From: Bacillota bacterium
GTDB lineage: Bacteria; Bacillota; UBA4882; UBA8346
DNA: 64,000 nucleotides
NCBI GenBank assembly: GCA_023426245.1
Contig: JAFABB010000017.1
Location: forward strand, 124,001-188,000
Reading direction: 5' to 3'
How positions within the stretch are numbered: position 1 is the first letter of the stretch; each line of letters opens with the position of its first letter. The position numbers and the translations under genes were made by a program. Positions 53,142 through 61,882 of this stretch are shown piece after piece. The notes beneath the pieces are model-generated. The model searched no databases and was not told the origin of the DNA. It worked only from the letters and a program-made list of their open reading frames with translations.

Positions 53142-54212
53142 CTAAAAACGTCGATCCAGCAAGATTTGTTCCCGCAGTCTCCTTAATCCGTCTTTTATGG
53201 TTCTGGCCCTTACTTCACCGATGCCTTCCACTTCATCAAGTTCATCGGTTGAAGCATTTAAAACTCTTTGCAAATTTCCAAACACCTTAACCAAATTTTC
53301 AACAACCGGGAAAGGCAATCGGGGAATTTTCCGCAGTATCCGGGAACCCCGGGAAGAAACCGAAAGATCGAGTGTCACCGTACTGGGATAACCAAGAACC
53401 TTGGCAAGGGCGATGGATTCCAGCAATTCTTCATCGTCCCACGTGGATATTTCGGTTTTAACCGCTTCGGCCTTTGCATTGTCGTCCTTGAGATAATCAC
53501 GAATAATTAAGTAGCCTTCATCTTCGACATCGACCATCAATTCTTCAAGCTGCATATTGACTAAACGGCCTTCGGTGCCAAGCTCGTTAATGTATTGGCG
53601 TATTTCTGCCGCAATCCGTTCAACCATTTCAGCCCGTTGAGTGACGGAACACACATCCGACAAAGTCACCAAGTTTTCGAATTCCAAAGCCGATAAATTC
53701 AGAAGAGCCTGTTCCAAGACGCTTTTATACTTTTGCAGGGTTTGCAATGCTTGATTGGCCTTCGCCAATATCGTCCCGATATCACGAATCACGTAACGGC
53801 GATTGCCTTTATAGAGGGTAATTACATTCCGCCGTTGTGAAATCGCAATGACCAATTCACCGGTTTGAATGGCCATTCTTTCCGCGGTACGGTGCCTGGT
53901 TCCAGTTTCCGAGGTTGGAATCAAATGATCCGGAGTCAAATGAGCATTGGCAACCAATATTTTTTTGGCATCCGACGATAAGACGATGGCGCCGTCCATT
54001 TTCGCCAATTCGTAAAGGTTTGCCGGCTCCAAATCGGCATTGATCCGGAAGCCCCCATCGACAAGTTTCATGACCGCATCGGCATCCGAAACCGTAATTA
54101 ATGCTCCCGTTTTTGCACGGAGAATATTTTCCAAACCCTCGTACAAAGTTGTCCCCGGGGCCACCATTTTTAAAATCTGGTCCATTGGGTTATTTTGTTC
54201 CTCTTGCGCCAC
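53142..54212 (-). CDS. disA: DNA integrity scanning protein / diadenylate cyclase
   Basis: A 356-residue octameric enzyme that makes c-di-AMP from ATP while scanning DNA. The DAC domain shows MDGAIVLSSDAKKIL (DGA) and GTRHRTAERMA (RHR). A helical spine and a C-terminal helix-hairpin-helix domain (LDEVEGIGEVRARTIKDGL) follow. It starts with GTG at 54212 and follows radA, the usual Firmicutes order. A 9-bp palindrome (GGATCGACG/CGTCGATCC, 53133-53157) spans its stop codon. Confidence 0.96.
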   Translation of the reverse strand: MAQEEQNNPMDQILKMVAPGTTLYEGLENILRAKTGALITVSDADAVMKLVDGGFRINADLEPANLYELAKMDGAIVLSSDAKKILVANAHLTPDHLIPTSETGTRHRTAERMAIQTGELVIAISQRRNVITLYKGNRRYVIRDIGTILAKANQALQTLQKYKSVLEQALLNLSALEFENLVTLSDVCSVTQRAEMVERIAAEIRQYINELGTEGRLVNMQLEELMVDVEDEGYLIIRDYLKDDNAKAEAVKTEISTWDDEELLESIALAKVLGYPSTVTLDLSVSSRGSRILRKIPRLPFPVVENLVKVFGNLQRVLNASTDELDEVEGIGEVRARTIKDGLRRLREQILLDRRF

Positions 54213-54231
54213 CGATTACCACCAACCCCAA

Positions 54232-55608
54232 TTATTCCTGCTTGCTGATATCCGGTAATAATTTTAAGATACTTCGCAGGTGATCAATATTATACAATTT
54301 CATATCCGGCACAGACTTAATTTTTTTCATTCCTTTTCCCGAAAGAACGCATTCGGTAAAGCCCAAACGCCCTCCCTCTGTAAGTAGCCTCGGCAAATCC
54401 GGAGTAGGCCTGACTTCTCCGGAAAGGGTCAACTCTCCAACCCAAAATACCTTGGAATGAAACGTCAGCCCCCGGATGGAAGAAAGCAGGGAAGCCGCTA
54501 TTCCCAAATCCAAAGCCGGATCATCCGACTCAATCCCTCCGGCAATGGAGACAAATATGTTTTTATTGCTTAAACGTTCGCCAATCCACCGCTGCAAAAC
54601 CGCAGTCACTAGTAATAAACGGTTCCGGTCGACCCCTATGGCAATTTGACGGGGGGGTATCCCCTCGGGCGCCTCGGTGACCAGAGCCTGAATCTCAGTA
54701 AAGATCGGCCGGGTGCCTCTGGCTGTTCCCACAATAATCGATCCCGGAACCATTTCGCTCCGGTTTTCCAATAAATACTCGGACGGATTACTGACTTCTT
54801 CGAATCCGCGGGCTGTCATTTCAAACAAAGCAACCTCTTCAGTGGAACCATATCTATTCTTGACCACCCTGGCCACTCTTAAACTGTGATTGCGATTTCC
54901 TTCCAAATAAATTACGGTATCGACCAAATGTTCCAACACTCTGGGGCCGGCCAAGACCGATTCCTTGGTGACTTGACCGATTAAAACAACCGGGATACCA
55001 GCTTGTTTGGCGATCTTGGTTAAAAAAAGCGTACTTTCCTTAATCTGAGAAGGCGAACCGGGAGTGGAACGAATTCGGCTCAAAAAAACAGCCTGAATGG
55101 AGTCTACGATGATGAAGCCCGGATGTAATTCTTCAATGTGCCGCTCTATGAATTCTAAATTGGTTTCCGAAACGACATAAAGGTTATCCGGGAATTTTCC
55201 CAAACGGTCCGCCCTAATTTTGGTTTGTTCGGAGGACTCTTCACCGCTTACATACAATACAGTCCTGGATTTGGCTATATTTCCGGCTATAATCAAACTT
55301 AACGTACTTTTACCAATCCCGGGGTCTCCCACTAACAGTGAAACCGAGCCGGCTACGATTCCGCCTCCCAGTAACTGATCAAACTCTTGAATGCCTGTGC
55401 TGGTACGGATGGAAACATCCACCTTGACCTGATTTAAAACTAGAGGCTGCTGGAAACTGCTTAAGGGGGCCAATTCCTTGCCGGTTTCATCCCCGACCTC
55501 TTCCTGTAAAGTTCCCCATTCATTACAGACCGGGCATTTTCCAACCCATTTTAATTCTTGATGCCCGCAATTCTCACATACATAACTTATTTTTTGTTTT
55601 TTAGCCAT
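54232..55608 (-). CDS. radA: DNA repair protein RadA
   Basis: A 458-residue RecA-like branch-migration helicase. N-terminal zinc finger CENCGHQELKWVGKCPVC, Walker A VGDPGIGKSTLS, RadA-specific KNRYGSTEEVALFEM and a C-terminal Lon-like domain (IAIGVDRNRLLLV, GGIESDDPALDLGIAASL). The 19-bp gap to disA suggests co-transcription. Confidence 0.97.
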   Translation of the reverse strand: MAKKQKISYVCENCGHQELKWVGKCPVCNEWGTLQEEVGDETGKELAPLSSFQQPLVLNQVKVDVSIRTSTGIQEFDQLLGGGIVAGSVSLLVGDPGIGKSTLSLIIAGNIAKSRTVLYVSGEESSEQTKIRADRLGKFPDNLYVVSETNLEFIERHIEELHPGFIIVDSIQAVFLSRIRSTPGSPSQIKESTLFLTKIAKQAGIPVVLIGQVTKESVLAGPRVLEHLVDTVIYLEGNRNHSLRVARVVKNRYGSTEEVALFEMTARGFEEVSNPSEYLLENRSEMVPGSIIVGTARGTRPIFTEIQALVTEAPEGIPPRQIAIGVDRNRLLLVTAVLQRWIGERLSNKNIFVSIAGGIESDDPALDLGIAASLLSSIRGLTFHSKVFWVGELTLSGEVRPTPDLPRLLTEGGRLGFTECVLSGKGMKKIKSVPDMKLYNIDHLRSILKLLPDISKQE

Positions 55609-55676
55609 TAGATCCTCGCTTATGAATCCGTGGGTTTACATCCCGGCAGTGAGACAATCGTTATATAAAACGACTT

Positions 55677-55703
55677 AAAAAAAATCGGCTATCTGCCGAT
55701 TTT
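55677..55703 (-). terminator. Rho-independent terminator after mtnP
   Basis: Stem AAAATCGGC/GCCGATTTT with a five-base loop, followed on the minus strand by a run of T. It lies just after the phosphorylase gene and separates it from radA. Confidence 0.85.
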
Positions 55704-55713
55704 CGTCAAGATT

Positions 55714-56520
55714 TCAAATTCCGGTTATACCTTGTTCCCTGCAGCTACACTTGGGTGAAGCCGGCAGATCCTCAATCATTGAAAATAATAGTTGTTTCAA
55801 TTTGTCATTATTACTATTAAAAACTTTTAAGACCTCTTCATGAGTAACCGGCTTGATATCGGCGTTTCCTTCCAAACCGGCATCATAATCAGTAATTAGG
55901 GCGATATTGACATAACAGATGCCCAGTTCTTTGGCAAGAATTCCTTCGGGATACTGGGTCATATTAATAACTTCCCAACCGTTTTTACTAAATTCCCTGC
56001 TCTCCGCCCGAGTCGAAAATCGCGGTCCTTGAATGATAACTACCGTTCCCTGTTCATGGGTGGGCACACCGATTTTTTTTAAATGGCTGATGGCATTTTG
56101 CCGTAGTCTTTCGCAGTAAGGGTCCGCTGCTGAAATATGAAAAACATTGGGTCCTTCAACGAAGCTATCACTTCGACCCCAGGTCCGGTTTACAAATTGA
56201 TCAACAATTACAAATTCACCCGGTTTGATATGGGGTTGTAAACTTCCTGCAGCGCAAGGACCAATAATTTGTTCAACTCCCAACGATTTCATGGCCCACA
56301 GGTTAGCACGGTAATTGATTTTATGGGGAGGAATTTGGTGATTCTTACCATGACGAGGCAAAAATGCCACTTTCTTCCCGGCCATTTCGGCAATGGCAAT
56401 TCGATCACTCGGTTCGCCGTATGGAGTATCGATTGCAATTTCTTCGACTTTATCAAATAGGGAATAAAAGCCTGAACCGCCAAAAACTCCAACGTGCGCG
56501 CGCGCATTGGTTTCTTTCAT
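55714..56520 (-). CDS. mtnP: S-methyl-5'-thioadenosine (or thioinosine) phosphorylase
   Basis: A 268-residue purine nucleoside phosphorylase of the MTAP type that splits methylthioadenosine to adenine and methylthioribose-1-phosphate. It shows VGVFGGSGFYSL, FLPRHGKNHQIPPHKINYRANLWA-like phosphate-site segments, and QGPRFSTRAES. The purine-site region reads NMTQYPEG rather than the common NMTTxPE, so substrate preference (MTA, MTI or other) is uncertain. ATG 56520 with GAGGTGG is preferred to the upstream open frame. Confidence 0.88.
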   Translation of the reverse strand: MKETNARAHVGVFGGSGFYSLFDKVEEIAIDTPYGEPSDRIAIAEMAGKKVAFLPRHGKNHQIPPHKINYRANLWAMKSLGVEQIIGPCAAGSLQPHIKPGEFVIVDQFVNRTWGRSDSFVEGPNVFHISAADPYCERLRQNAISHLKKIGVPTHEQGTVVIIQGPRFSTRAESREFSKNGWEVINMTQYPEGILAKELGICYVNIALITDYDAGLEGNADIKPVTHEEVLKVFNSNNDKLKQLLFSMIEDLPASPKCSCREQGITGI

Positions 56521-56614
56521 CCAAAATACCACCTCTTTTTTCCTAAATTTTCGCTTTACTCTATACAAATTCCTGCCCCCAGGAAAAATTTTCTATTCCA
56601 ATCGGACAAATTGA

Positions 56615-56709
56615 AAGGGTGTCCAAAAGGTTACCCCATAAGATCGTTCTGAAAAATCGTCAATCATCAGTAGATCTTATGAAGAGTATATTCCTTTTAG
56701 ACAACCCTT
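56615..56709. mobile_element. MITE-like inverted-repeat element (~95 bp)
   Basis: The ends are near-perfect inverted repeats, AAGGGTGTCCAAAAGG (56615-56630) against CCTTTTAGACAACCCTT (56693-56709). A second, exact pair lies inside, CATAAGATC (56637-56645) and GATCTTATG (56673-56681). It has no coding capacity. Ends of the type GGGTGTCCAAAA occur at IS termini. No target duplication is clear. Confidence 0.5.
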
Positions 56710-56740
56710 ATAAGTAAGAAATCGGTTTTTTTGAAACGGT

Positions 56741-56771
56741 CTGCCTTTAAAAATTAGATTTCAAAAGGCAG
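56741..56771 (-). terminator. Hairpin after the spore protein gene
   Basis: CTGCCTTT and AAAGGCAG pair around a 15-base loop, 8 bp beyond the spore-protein stop. No U-run directly follows on the minus strand. Confidence 0.5.
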
Positions 56772-56778
56772 CTTCATA

Positions 56779-57114
56779 TTAGTACTTTTGATTTAATCCA
56801 TTCAAGTTAAAGCTCTGAATGTTTTGAACGGTGTCGTTCTTAGAGCTCAACCCAGCCTGAAATCCGGTTTGCACGTTGGCTAATGCCTGCTCGGCAAGAG
56901 AACGTTCAGCAGCATCGATCATGTTCTTTACCATTTGACCACCAACATGTCCGCAATCTCTGGCAGTCATATATCCCCAATAATCGCCCTGAATCGGTGA
57001 TGTATCGATGATATTGGCGGCGCTTAAATCCTTGGCCATTTCGTACTTCATATTATGAAGTGCTTTCGATGCCTCTTTCACAATGTAGTTATTACTCCTT
57101 TGTCCGGTACCCAT
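56779..57114 (-). CDS. Alpha/beta-type small acid-soluble spore protein with C-terminal extension
   Basis: A 111-residue member of the alpha/beta SASP family, DNA-coating proteins of dormant spores. The two family motifs are visible: ALHNMKYEMAKDLS (around the germination protease site) and YMTARDCGHVGGQMVKNMI. Known members are about 60-75 residues. This one has a longer linker and about 40 extra C-terminal residues, rich in Asn, Gln and Ser. GGGAGGG precedes the ATG. A sigma-G promoter could not be identified. It marks the organism as a spore former. Confidence 0.85.
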   Translation of the reverse strand: MGTGQRSNNYIVKEASKALHNMKYEMAKDLSAANIIDTSPIQGDYWGYMTARDCGHVGGQMVKNMIDAAERSLAEQALANVQTGFQAGLSSKNDTVQNIQSFNLNGLNQKY

Positions 57115-57186
57115 CTTTTTTTCCCTCCCTTCATCAGAGTCTGACTATAATTTACCCAGCTACATAAGGATAACACCTCAAAAAGT

Positions 57187-57345
57187 ATGGCAATATTTCA
57201 AATTAATACCCAGCGATACCAGTTCAAAGTAGTCATCCACCCCGGCTTTGCCCGGGCAACGAAGTCGCGCATCAATGTGCGCGAAAATACCGCCAGGGCG
57301 CTGTTCGACGGCGGCCCGCAAAACGAACCGAAGTATCTGGGTTAA
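57187..57345 (+). CDS. Possible 52-residue ORF in a GC-rich patch
   Basis: Begins MAIFQINTQRYQFKVVIHPGF and ends EPKYLG; basic with no membrane segment. From about 57235 to 57340 the sequence is far richer in G and C than its flanks. There is no good ribosome binding site. The opposite strand is open over the same stretch too, so the reading direction is uncertain. It could be a fragment of a transferred gene. The rest of the 57115-57386 gap shows no feature. Confidence 0.3.
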   Translation: MAIFQINTQRYQFKVVIHPGFARATKSRINVRENTARALFDGGPQNEPKYLG

Positions 57346-57410
57346 AAGTATTTTCTAAGTAGCCATTAGTCCCAAACTTACATAAAATGGAGAGAGGTGA
57401 GAGGAATAGT

Positions 57411-58706
57411 ATGGATTATAGCAACTTAATCTATGGTTATGAAAAAAAAGTACCCACGGAAAGCGGTTTAAAAAGATATATCAATCTTGATAATGCGGCC
57501 AGTACTCCGCCTTTTAAGGGTGTCATGGATCACCTTGCCGAGGAGGCGCTATGGTATTCCAGCATTCACCGGGGAAGTGGATTTAAATCACTTCATTCAA
57601 CCCAGCAATACGAATCAGCCCGGGAAATCATCGCCGACTTCATTGAAGCCGATTTATCCCACGATATCGTCATTTTTACCAAAAACACCACGGATTCCAT
57701 GAATAAACTAAGTCATTATTTGTCGGCTCTACCCGGAGATTTGATAGTGTATACCAAATTAGAGCACCATTCCAATGAGCTTCCCTGGCGAAAAGCCAAA
57801 ACGATTTGCGTGGGATTAAGAAACAGTATTCTCGACCTTGGTGAGTTGGAATGTATTCTCCGGACCAACCGGGGACGAATTAAATTCTTAGCGGTAAGCG
57901 GAGCTTCCAATGTAACCGGTTATACGCCGCCTATTTATACCCTGGCGGAAATGGCTCACCAGGCCGGAGCGAAAATCGTTGTGGACGGCGCGCAATTAGT
58001 GCCTCACCGGCCCGTTAAACTCTATCCATTTAACGATCCCCGCCACATCGATTTTTTGGCTTTTTCCGGCCATAAGATGTATGCGCCGTTCGGAGCGGGA
58101 GTATTAGTAGGACCACGGGAAATCTTCAATCAGAAACCTCCCAGCCAGGTGGGAGGCGGAACCGTAAAAGGCATTGGACCGGGGGGAATCATCTGGGCAG
58201 ACATCCCTGAAACGGAAGAAGCGGGGTCTCCCAATGTATTGGGATCACTGGCACTGGCAAAAGCTTCACAAATTTTACAAAATATTGGCTGGAACTCCCT
58301 GATTGAGCATGAATATTCCTTATTAATCTATGCCTTGGCCCAGCTTAAAAAAATACCCGGAATTATCCTTTATGAAGTTCCCGTTGAACAGCAGATCGGA
58401 GTCATCAGTTTTAACATTCGAGGGGTCGATCACACGGTTGTGGCTAAATATTTAGCACAGCGGAAAGGAATTGGGGTACGAAGTGGTTGCTTTTGCGCCA
58501 GGGGATATGTCCAATGCCTTTTACAGCTTAATTTCTCCCAGGTAACGGCGCTCCAGGAAAAACTAAACCAGGGAATCGAAAATTGGGTCCCTGGTATGGT
58601 TCGAATTAGTTTCGGTTGTTACAACAATCTTAAAGATGTGGAATGTCTGGTCAAAGCCTTGGAAGAATTTTGCGGCTATGTCTCGGATTATGGGATTATG
58701 ATTTGA
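57411..58706 (+). CDS. Cysteine desulfurase-like PLP enzyme (class V aminotransferase)
   Basis: A 431-residue fold-type I PLP enzyme of the NifS/SufS/CsdA family. It shows LDNAASTPPF, FTKNTTDSMNKL, LEHHSNELPWR (cofactor His), VDGAQLVPHRPV (PLP Asp) and SGHKMYAPFGAG with the Schiff-base Lys. The substrate Cys may be in RSGCFCARGY. ATG 57411 with GAGAGG is chosen over 57387. It stands alone with no Isc/Suf partner nearby. Its 3' end overlaps the convergent pgsA by 11 bp. It could be a desulfurase or a related lyase. Confidence 0.85.
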   Translation: MDYSNLIYGYEKKVPTESGLKRYINLDNAASTPPFKGVMDHLAEEALWYSSIHRGSGFKSLHSTQQYESAREIIADFIEADLSHDIVIFTKNTTDSMNKLSHYLSALPGDLIVYTKLEHHSNELPWRKAKTICVGLRNSILDLGELECILRTNRGRIKFLAVSGASNVTGYTPPIYTLAEMAHQAGAKIVVDGAQLVPHRPVKLYPFNDPRHIDFLAFSGHKMYAPFGAGVLVGPREIFNQKPPSQVGGGTVKGIGPGGIIWADIPETEEAGSPNVLGSLALAKASQILQNIGWNSLIEHEYSLLIYALAQLKKIPGIILYEVPVEQQIGVISFNIRGVDHTVVAKYLAQRKGIGVRSGCFCARGYVQCLLQLNFSQVTALQEKLNQGIENWVPGMVRISFGCYNNLKDVECLVKALEEFCGYVSDYGIMI

Positions 58707-59256
58707 CGATGACATCCTTTGATTTAGAGCTCAAATAAACACTCCGCCAACGCCAGAGATAATCAAATCCCGACCAAATCGTCAAAATAACGGCCAACCA
58801 TAAGACCCATACGCTCAAAGTCTCAATATGCCACGGTTTGGCCAACATAACTAATGAAATGGCAATGATTTGCGAAAATGTTTTCAGTTTGCCCCAGCGG
58901 CTCGCCGCATTCATCAATCCCTTTTTTCCGGCAAAATACCGTAAAATGGTAATTAAAACTTCCCGGCCGCTGATGATCCATACCGCCAGCCAAGGAACAC
59001 CCCGGTTTAAATGGGCCAGGACAACCAAGGTCATAATGATCAACACCTTGTCCGCAAATGGATCAAACCATTTACCAAATGGGGTGATTTCTTTACGGGT
59101 CCGGGCGGCATAACCATCGACTCCATCGGTAATACCGGCGATGATAAAAATTATCGCGGCTAAAGTATCCCGCCCCGGGATATCCCAGAATAGGATAAAA
59201 ACGCAGACCAAGGCTAAAACTATTCGTAATGTGGTAATCCAATTTGCAAGGTTCAT
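58696..59256 (-). CDS. pgsA: CDP-diacylglycerol-glycerol-3-phosphate 3-phosphatidyltransferase
   Basis: A 186-residue membrane enzyme that makes phosphatidylglycerol phosphate. The CDP-alcohol phosphatidyltransferase motif DGVDGYAARTRK ... GKWFDPFADK is present, with about four membrane helices. ATG 59256 has GGAGGAAGG upstream. It follows rimO in the same direction, a common Firmicutes pairing. Confidence 0.95.
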   Translation of the reverse strand: MNLANWITTLRIVLALVCVFILFWDIPGRDTLAAIIFIIAGITDGVDGYAARTRKEITPFGKWFDPFADKVLIIMTLVVLAHLNRGVPWLAVWIISGREVLITILRYFAGKKGLMNAASRWGKLKTFSQIIAISLVMLAKPWHIETLSVWVLWLAVILTIWSGFDYLWRWRSVYLSSKSKDVIVKS

Positions 59257-59300
59257 AACAACCTTCCTCCAAATATAATCCAACCATTCGGCACTTTTTA

Positions 59301-60647
59301 TTAAATTCCTGTTGAACTCGGCAATATTTCTTGAGCAATTAGATTATATTCATCATTTCCAACCATAACGCCCTGTATAAAACGGCCTGCAGGGCCTTGG
59401 TAATTTTGCACATAAACTACTCCATCCACATCCGGCGCCAAACCCTGAGTCCGTCCCACTGCCGAACCATTATCCAACACTTTGTCAATGAGTATGGTTT
59501 GCCTGTGATTCATTTGCTTTGTGAGTAAACGTTTCGAAATCTTCTGTTGCAGCTCTAATAACCGCCCTTTACGTTCTTCCTTCACCGCTGCTTCTATTTG
59601 GGGTTCCATGGAGTAAGCCGCAGTACCTTCCTCACGACTATAACTAAAAACCCCGATATGTTCGAAATTCCCTTCCTTGACAAATTCCAACAATTCCTCG
59701 AATTCTTTTTCGGTCTCCGAAGGAAAGCCCACAATAAAAGTGGTACGCAAAGTAATTCCAGGAACCAGTTCCCGGATCAAGGCTATTTTTTCTTTAATCA
59801 ATTCCGGAGTTTCCGGTCGGCCCATTTTCTTTAAAATGCGGGAATTAATATGTTGAATCGGGAGATCAAGATACTTGCAAATGCTGGACTCTTTAGCCAT
59901 CAATTCCAACAATGACTCATTGATGCCAAGCGGATAGGCATACAACAATCGAATCCATGCCGGCTTTGAATTGACAATCATTTGTTCCAATAAACTTTGC
60001 AAACTTGCCCTTGGCTCCAAATCAAAACCATATCGGGTAATATCCTGAGCAATTAAATTAATTTCCTGAACTCCTTTTTCCACCAGTTCCCGAGTTTCTT
60101 TGACGATAGAGTTTAAAAAACGGCTATGGTATTCTCCCTTGATGATCGGAATCGCACAATAAGAACACTTATGATTACAGCCTTCGGCGATCTTTACGAA
60201 GGACGTGTGCGGTAAAGTCGCCTGAAAACGGGGCAAATTCTGATTGTTTAAAAATGGGGCTTCCGTTTGGTTTAAGTTTGTCGCTTGGCAGGACTTATGA
60301 TTTAGATGTTCTAAGATTTTGCCGATATCGGCTAAACCCAGCCAAAGATCGACTTCCTGAATTTCAGATTTCAATTCCGTCAAATACCGCTGCACCAGAC
60401 AACCGGCAACCATTAATTGTTTGCAAATTCCCCGTCCGGGTCTTTTATATTCAGCCAACTCCAAAATTTGCTCGATAGATTCGGATTTGGCCGTTTCAAT
60501 GAAACCGCAGGTATTAATCAATATTAATTCCGCTTTGGAGAAATCGTCAACGACCTGCCAACCGGCACCCGTTAACTGACCTAACATAATTTCAGTATCA
60601 ACCAAATTTTTGGCGCATCCTAAAGATACCACAGCTACTGTAGACAT
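59301..60647 (-). CDS. rimO: Ribosomal protein S12 methylthiotransferase
   Basis: A 448-residue radical SAM methylthiotransferase modifying S12. The N-terminal MTTase domain has VVSLGCAKNLVDTE and further cluster cysteines (LINTCGFIE, AGCLVQRY). The radical SAM motif is CNHKCSYCAIP and a TRAM domain ends the protein (DGVVYVQNY). Length and order match RimO rather than MiaB. Confidence 0.96.
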   Translation of the reverse strand: MSTVAVVSLGCAKNLVDTEIMLGQLTGAGWQVVDDFSKAELILINTCGFIETAKSESIEQILELAEYKRPGRGICKQLMVAGCLVQRYLTELKSEIQEVDLWLGLADIGKILEHLNHKSCQATNLNQTEAPFLNNQNLPRFQATLPHTSFVKIAEGCNHKCSYCAIPIIKGEYHSRFLNSIVKETRELVEKGVQEINLIAQDITRYGFDLEPRASLQSLLEQMIVNSKPAWIRLLYAYPLGINESLLELMAKESSICKYLDLPIQHINSRILKKMGRPETPELIKEKIALIRELVPGITLRTTFIVGFPSETEKEFEELLEFVKEGNFEHIGVFSYSREEGTAAYSMEPQIEAAVKEERKGRLLELQQKISKRLLTKQMNHRQTILIDKVLDNGSAVGRTQGLAPDVDGVVYVQNYQGPAGRFIQGVMVGNDEYNLIAQEILPSSTGI

Positions 60648-60684
60648 ACAACCTCCAAAAATAAAAAAACGAAAAATTTTGGAC

Positions 60685-61263
60685 TCAAATTGTCAACACA
60701 TCTTGATATAAATAATAATAAATTCTCCGTAACACCAAAATTCGGATTAAATATTTTTTAGTCTCCGGAAAAGGGATTTGCTCAATTTTTACCTTATTGC
60801 CGTCCCAAGTTCCTTCTCTTAACCATTCATATACATACCTCGAGCCTGCATTATAAGAGGCTAAGGCCAAATATTCGTTATGCTTAAAGTTTCGTTTCAG
60901 ATAGGCTAAATACCAAATGCCTATTTCCAGGTTCTTCGCGGGATTCAGCAAATCTTGTTTAGAAAAATGATTCCATCCTAATCGCCCGGCGACCCATTCC
61001 CCCGTGCTGGGCATGATTTGCATCAGACCCATGGCGCCTTTGCTGGAACAGGCCAAAGGATCAAAACGGCTTTCCGTAAAGACAATCGCACTGACAGTAG
61101 CCGAATCAATTTCATTGGCTCTGCTATAAGCTATTATTTTATCAGTATAATGTAAAACAAAATAGATTTTTAAAATCGGTTTATGCCATATTATTATAAA
61201 CACTACAATCAACAATAGCAAACCGCGAATTTTTAATTCCCGTGTTTTTGCCAAAAATTTCAC
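60685..61263 (-). CDS. Lytic transglycosylase (SLT domain)
   Basis: A 192-residue membrane-anchored lytic transglycosylase that cleaves peptidoglycan glycan strands. One N-terminal helix (~13-32) is followed by the SLT domain with catalytic Glu in VFTESRFDPLACSSKGAMG, then GLMQIMPST and ASYNAGSRYVYEWL. It lies between coaE and rimO, a position also seen in other Firmicutes. GGAGTG precedes the ATG. Confidence 0.92.
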   Translation of the reverse strand: MKFLAKTRELKIRGLLLLIVVFIIIWHKPILKIYFVLHYTDKIIAYSRANEIDSATVSAIVFTESRFDPLACSSKGAMGLMQIMPSTGEWVAGRLGWNHFSKQDLLNPAKNLEIGIWYLAYLKRNFKHNEYLALASYNAGSRYVYEWLREGTWDGNKVKIEQIPFPETKKYLIRILVLRRIYYYLYQDVLTI

Positions 61264-61272
61264 TCCAAAGAT

Positions 61273-61863
61273 TTAATCTAAAGATTTAATCATTTGTTCT
61301 ACCTGGGCTAAAAGCTCCAAATAGCCTTGATTATTATAAATAACCGCATCTGCTTTGGCTTCTTTATATGGCAACGGTAATTGAGCGTTAATTCTTTGCC
61401 TGGCTTCCGCTTCGGTCAAATGGTCCCGATTTTGGACCCTTCCTAGCTGTATTTCCGGCGAACAACTTACGACCCAAATTTTATCGAACAAATGCTCACA
61501 ATTCACTTCGAAGAGCAATGGGATTTCCACGACCAAATGGGACAAACCCTCTTTCCGGCTTTGGACTATCCGTTGATGGATCAACATGAACACCTTGGGA
61601 TGAACAAAGCTCTCCAGATCTTTCCTGGCTTTTTCATCAGAAAAAACGATTGCCCCCAATTTACCGCGATCGATCCGGCCATCATCTTCCAGAATTCCAT
61701 TCCCGAAATGATGGATAACATCCAAATACGCCGCGCCACCCGGTTCTATGACCTGGCGGGATATTTCATCGGCGCTGACCACAAAAAGCCCTTTTTCGGC
61801 CAAAATTCTGGCCACAGTTGACTTTCCACATGCTATGCCACCTGTAAGACCAATCGTTTGAAT
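61273..61863 (-). CDS. coaE: Dephospho-CoA kinase (ATT start)
   Basis: Last step of CoA synthesis. Starting from the first ATG/GTG/TTG candidate (GTG 61815) would lose the P-loop. The in-frame sequence upstream reads QTIGLTGGIACGKSTVARIL, the expected Walker A. Only ATT codons are available after the in-frame TGA; ATT at 61861-61863 has GGAAGTGA six bases before. This gives 196 residues, the usual length. Other marks are VSADEISRQVIEPGG and VVEIPLLFEV, and GRVQNRDHLTEAEARQRI. The gene lies 19 bp after mutM. Confidence 0.93.
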   Translation of the reverse strand: MQTIGLTGGIACGKSTVARILAEKGLFVVSADEISRQVIEPGGAAYLDVIHHFGNGILEDDGRIDRGKLGAIVFSDEKARKDLESFVHPKVFMLIHQRIVQSRKEGLSHLVVEIPLLFEVNCEHLFDKIWVVSCSPEIQLGRVQNRDHLTEAEARQRINAQLPLPYKEAKADAVIYNNQGYLELLAQVEQMIKSLD

Positions 61864-61882
61864 TGCGGTTCACTTCCATTTT

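Noticed and set aside
61273..61815. N-terminally truncated coaE pseudogene
   Set aside because: The complete P-loop is in frame directly upstream; the gene is full length if ATT is the start.
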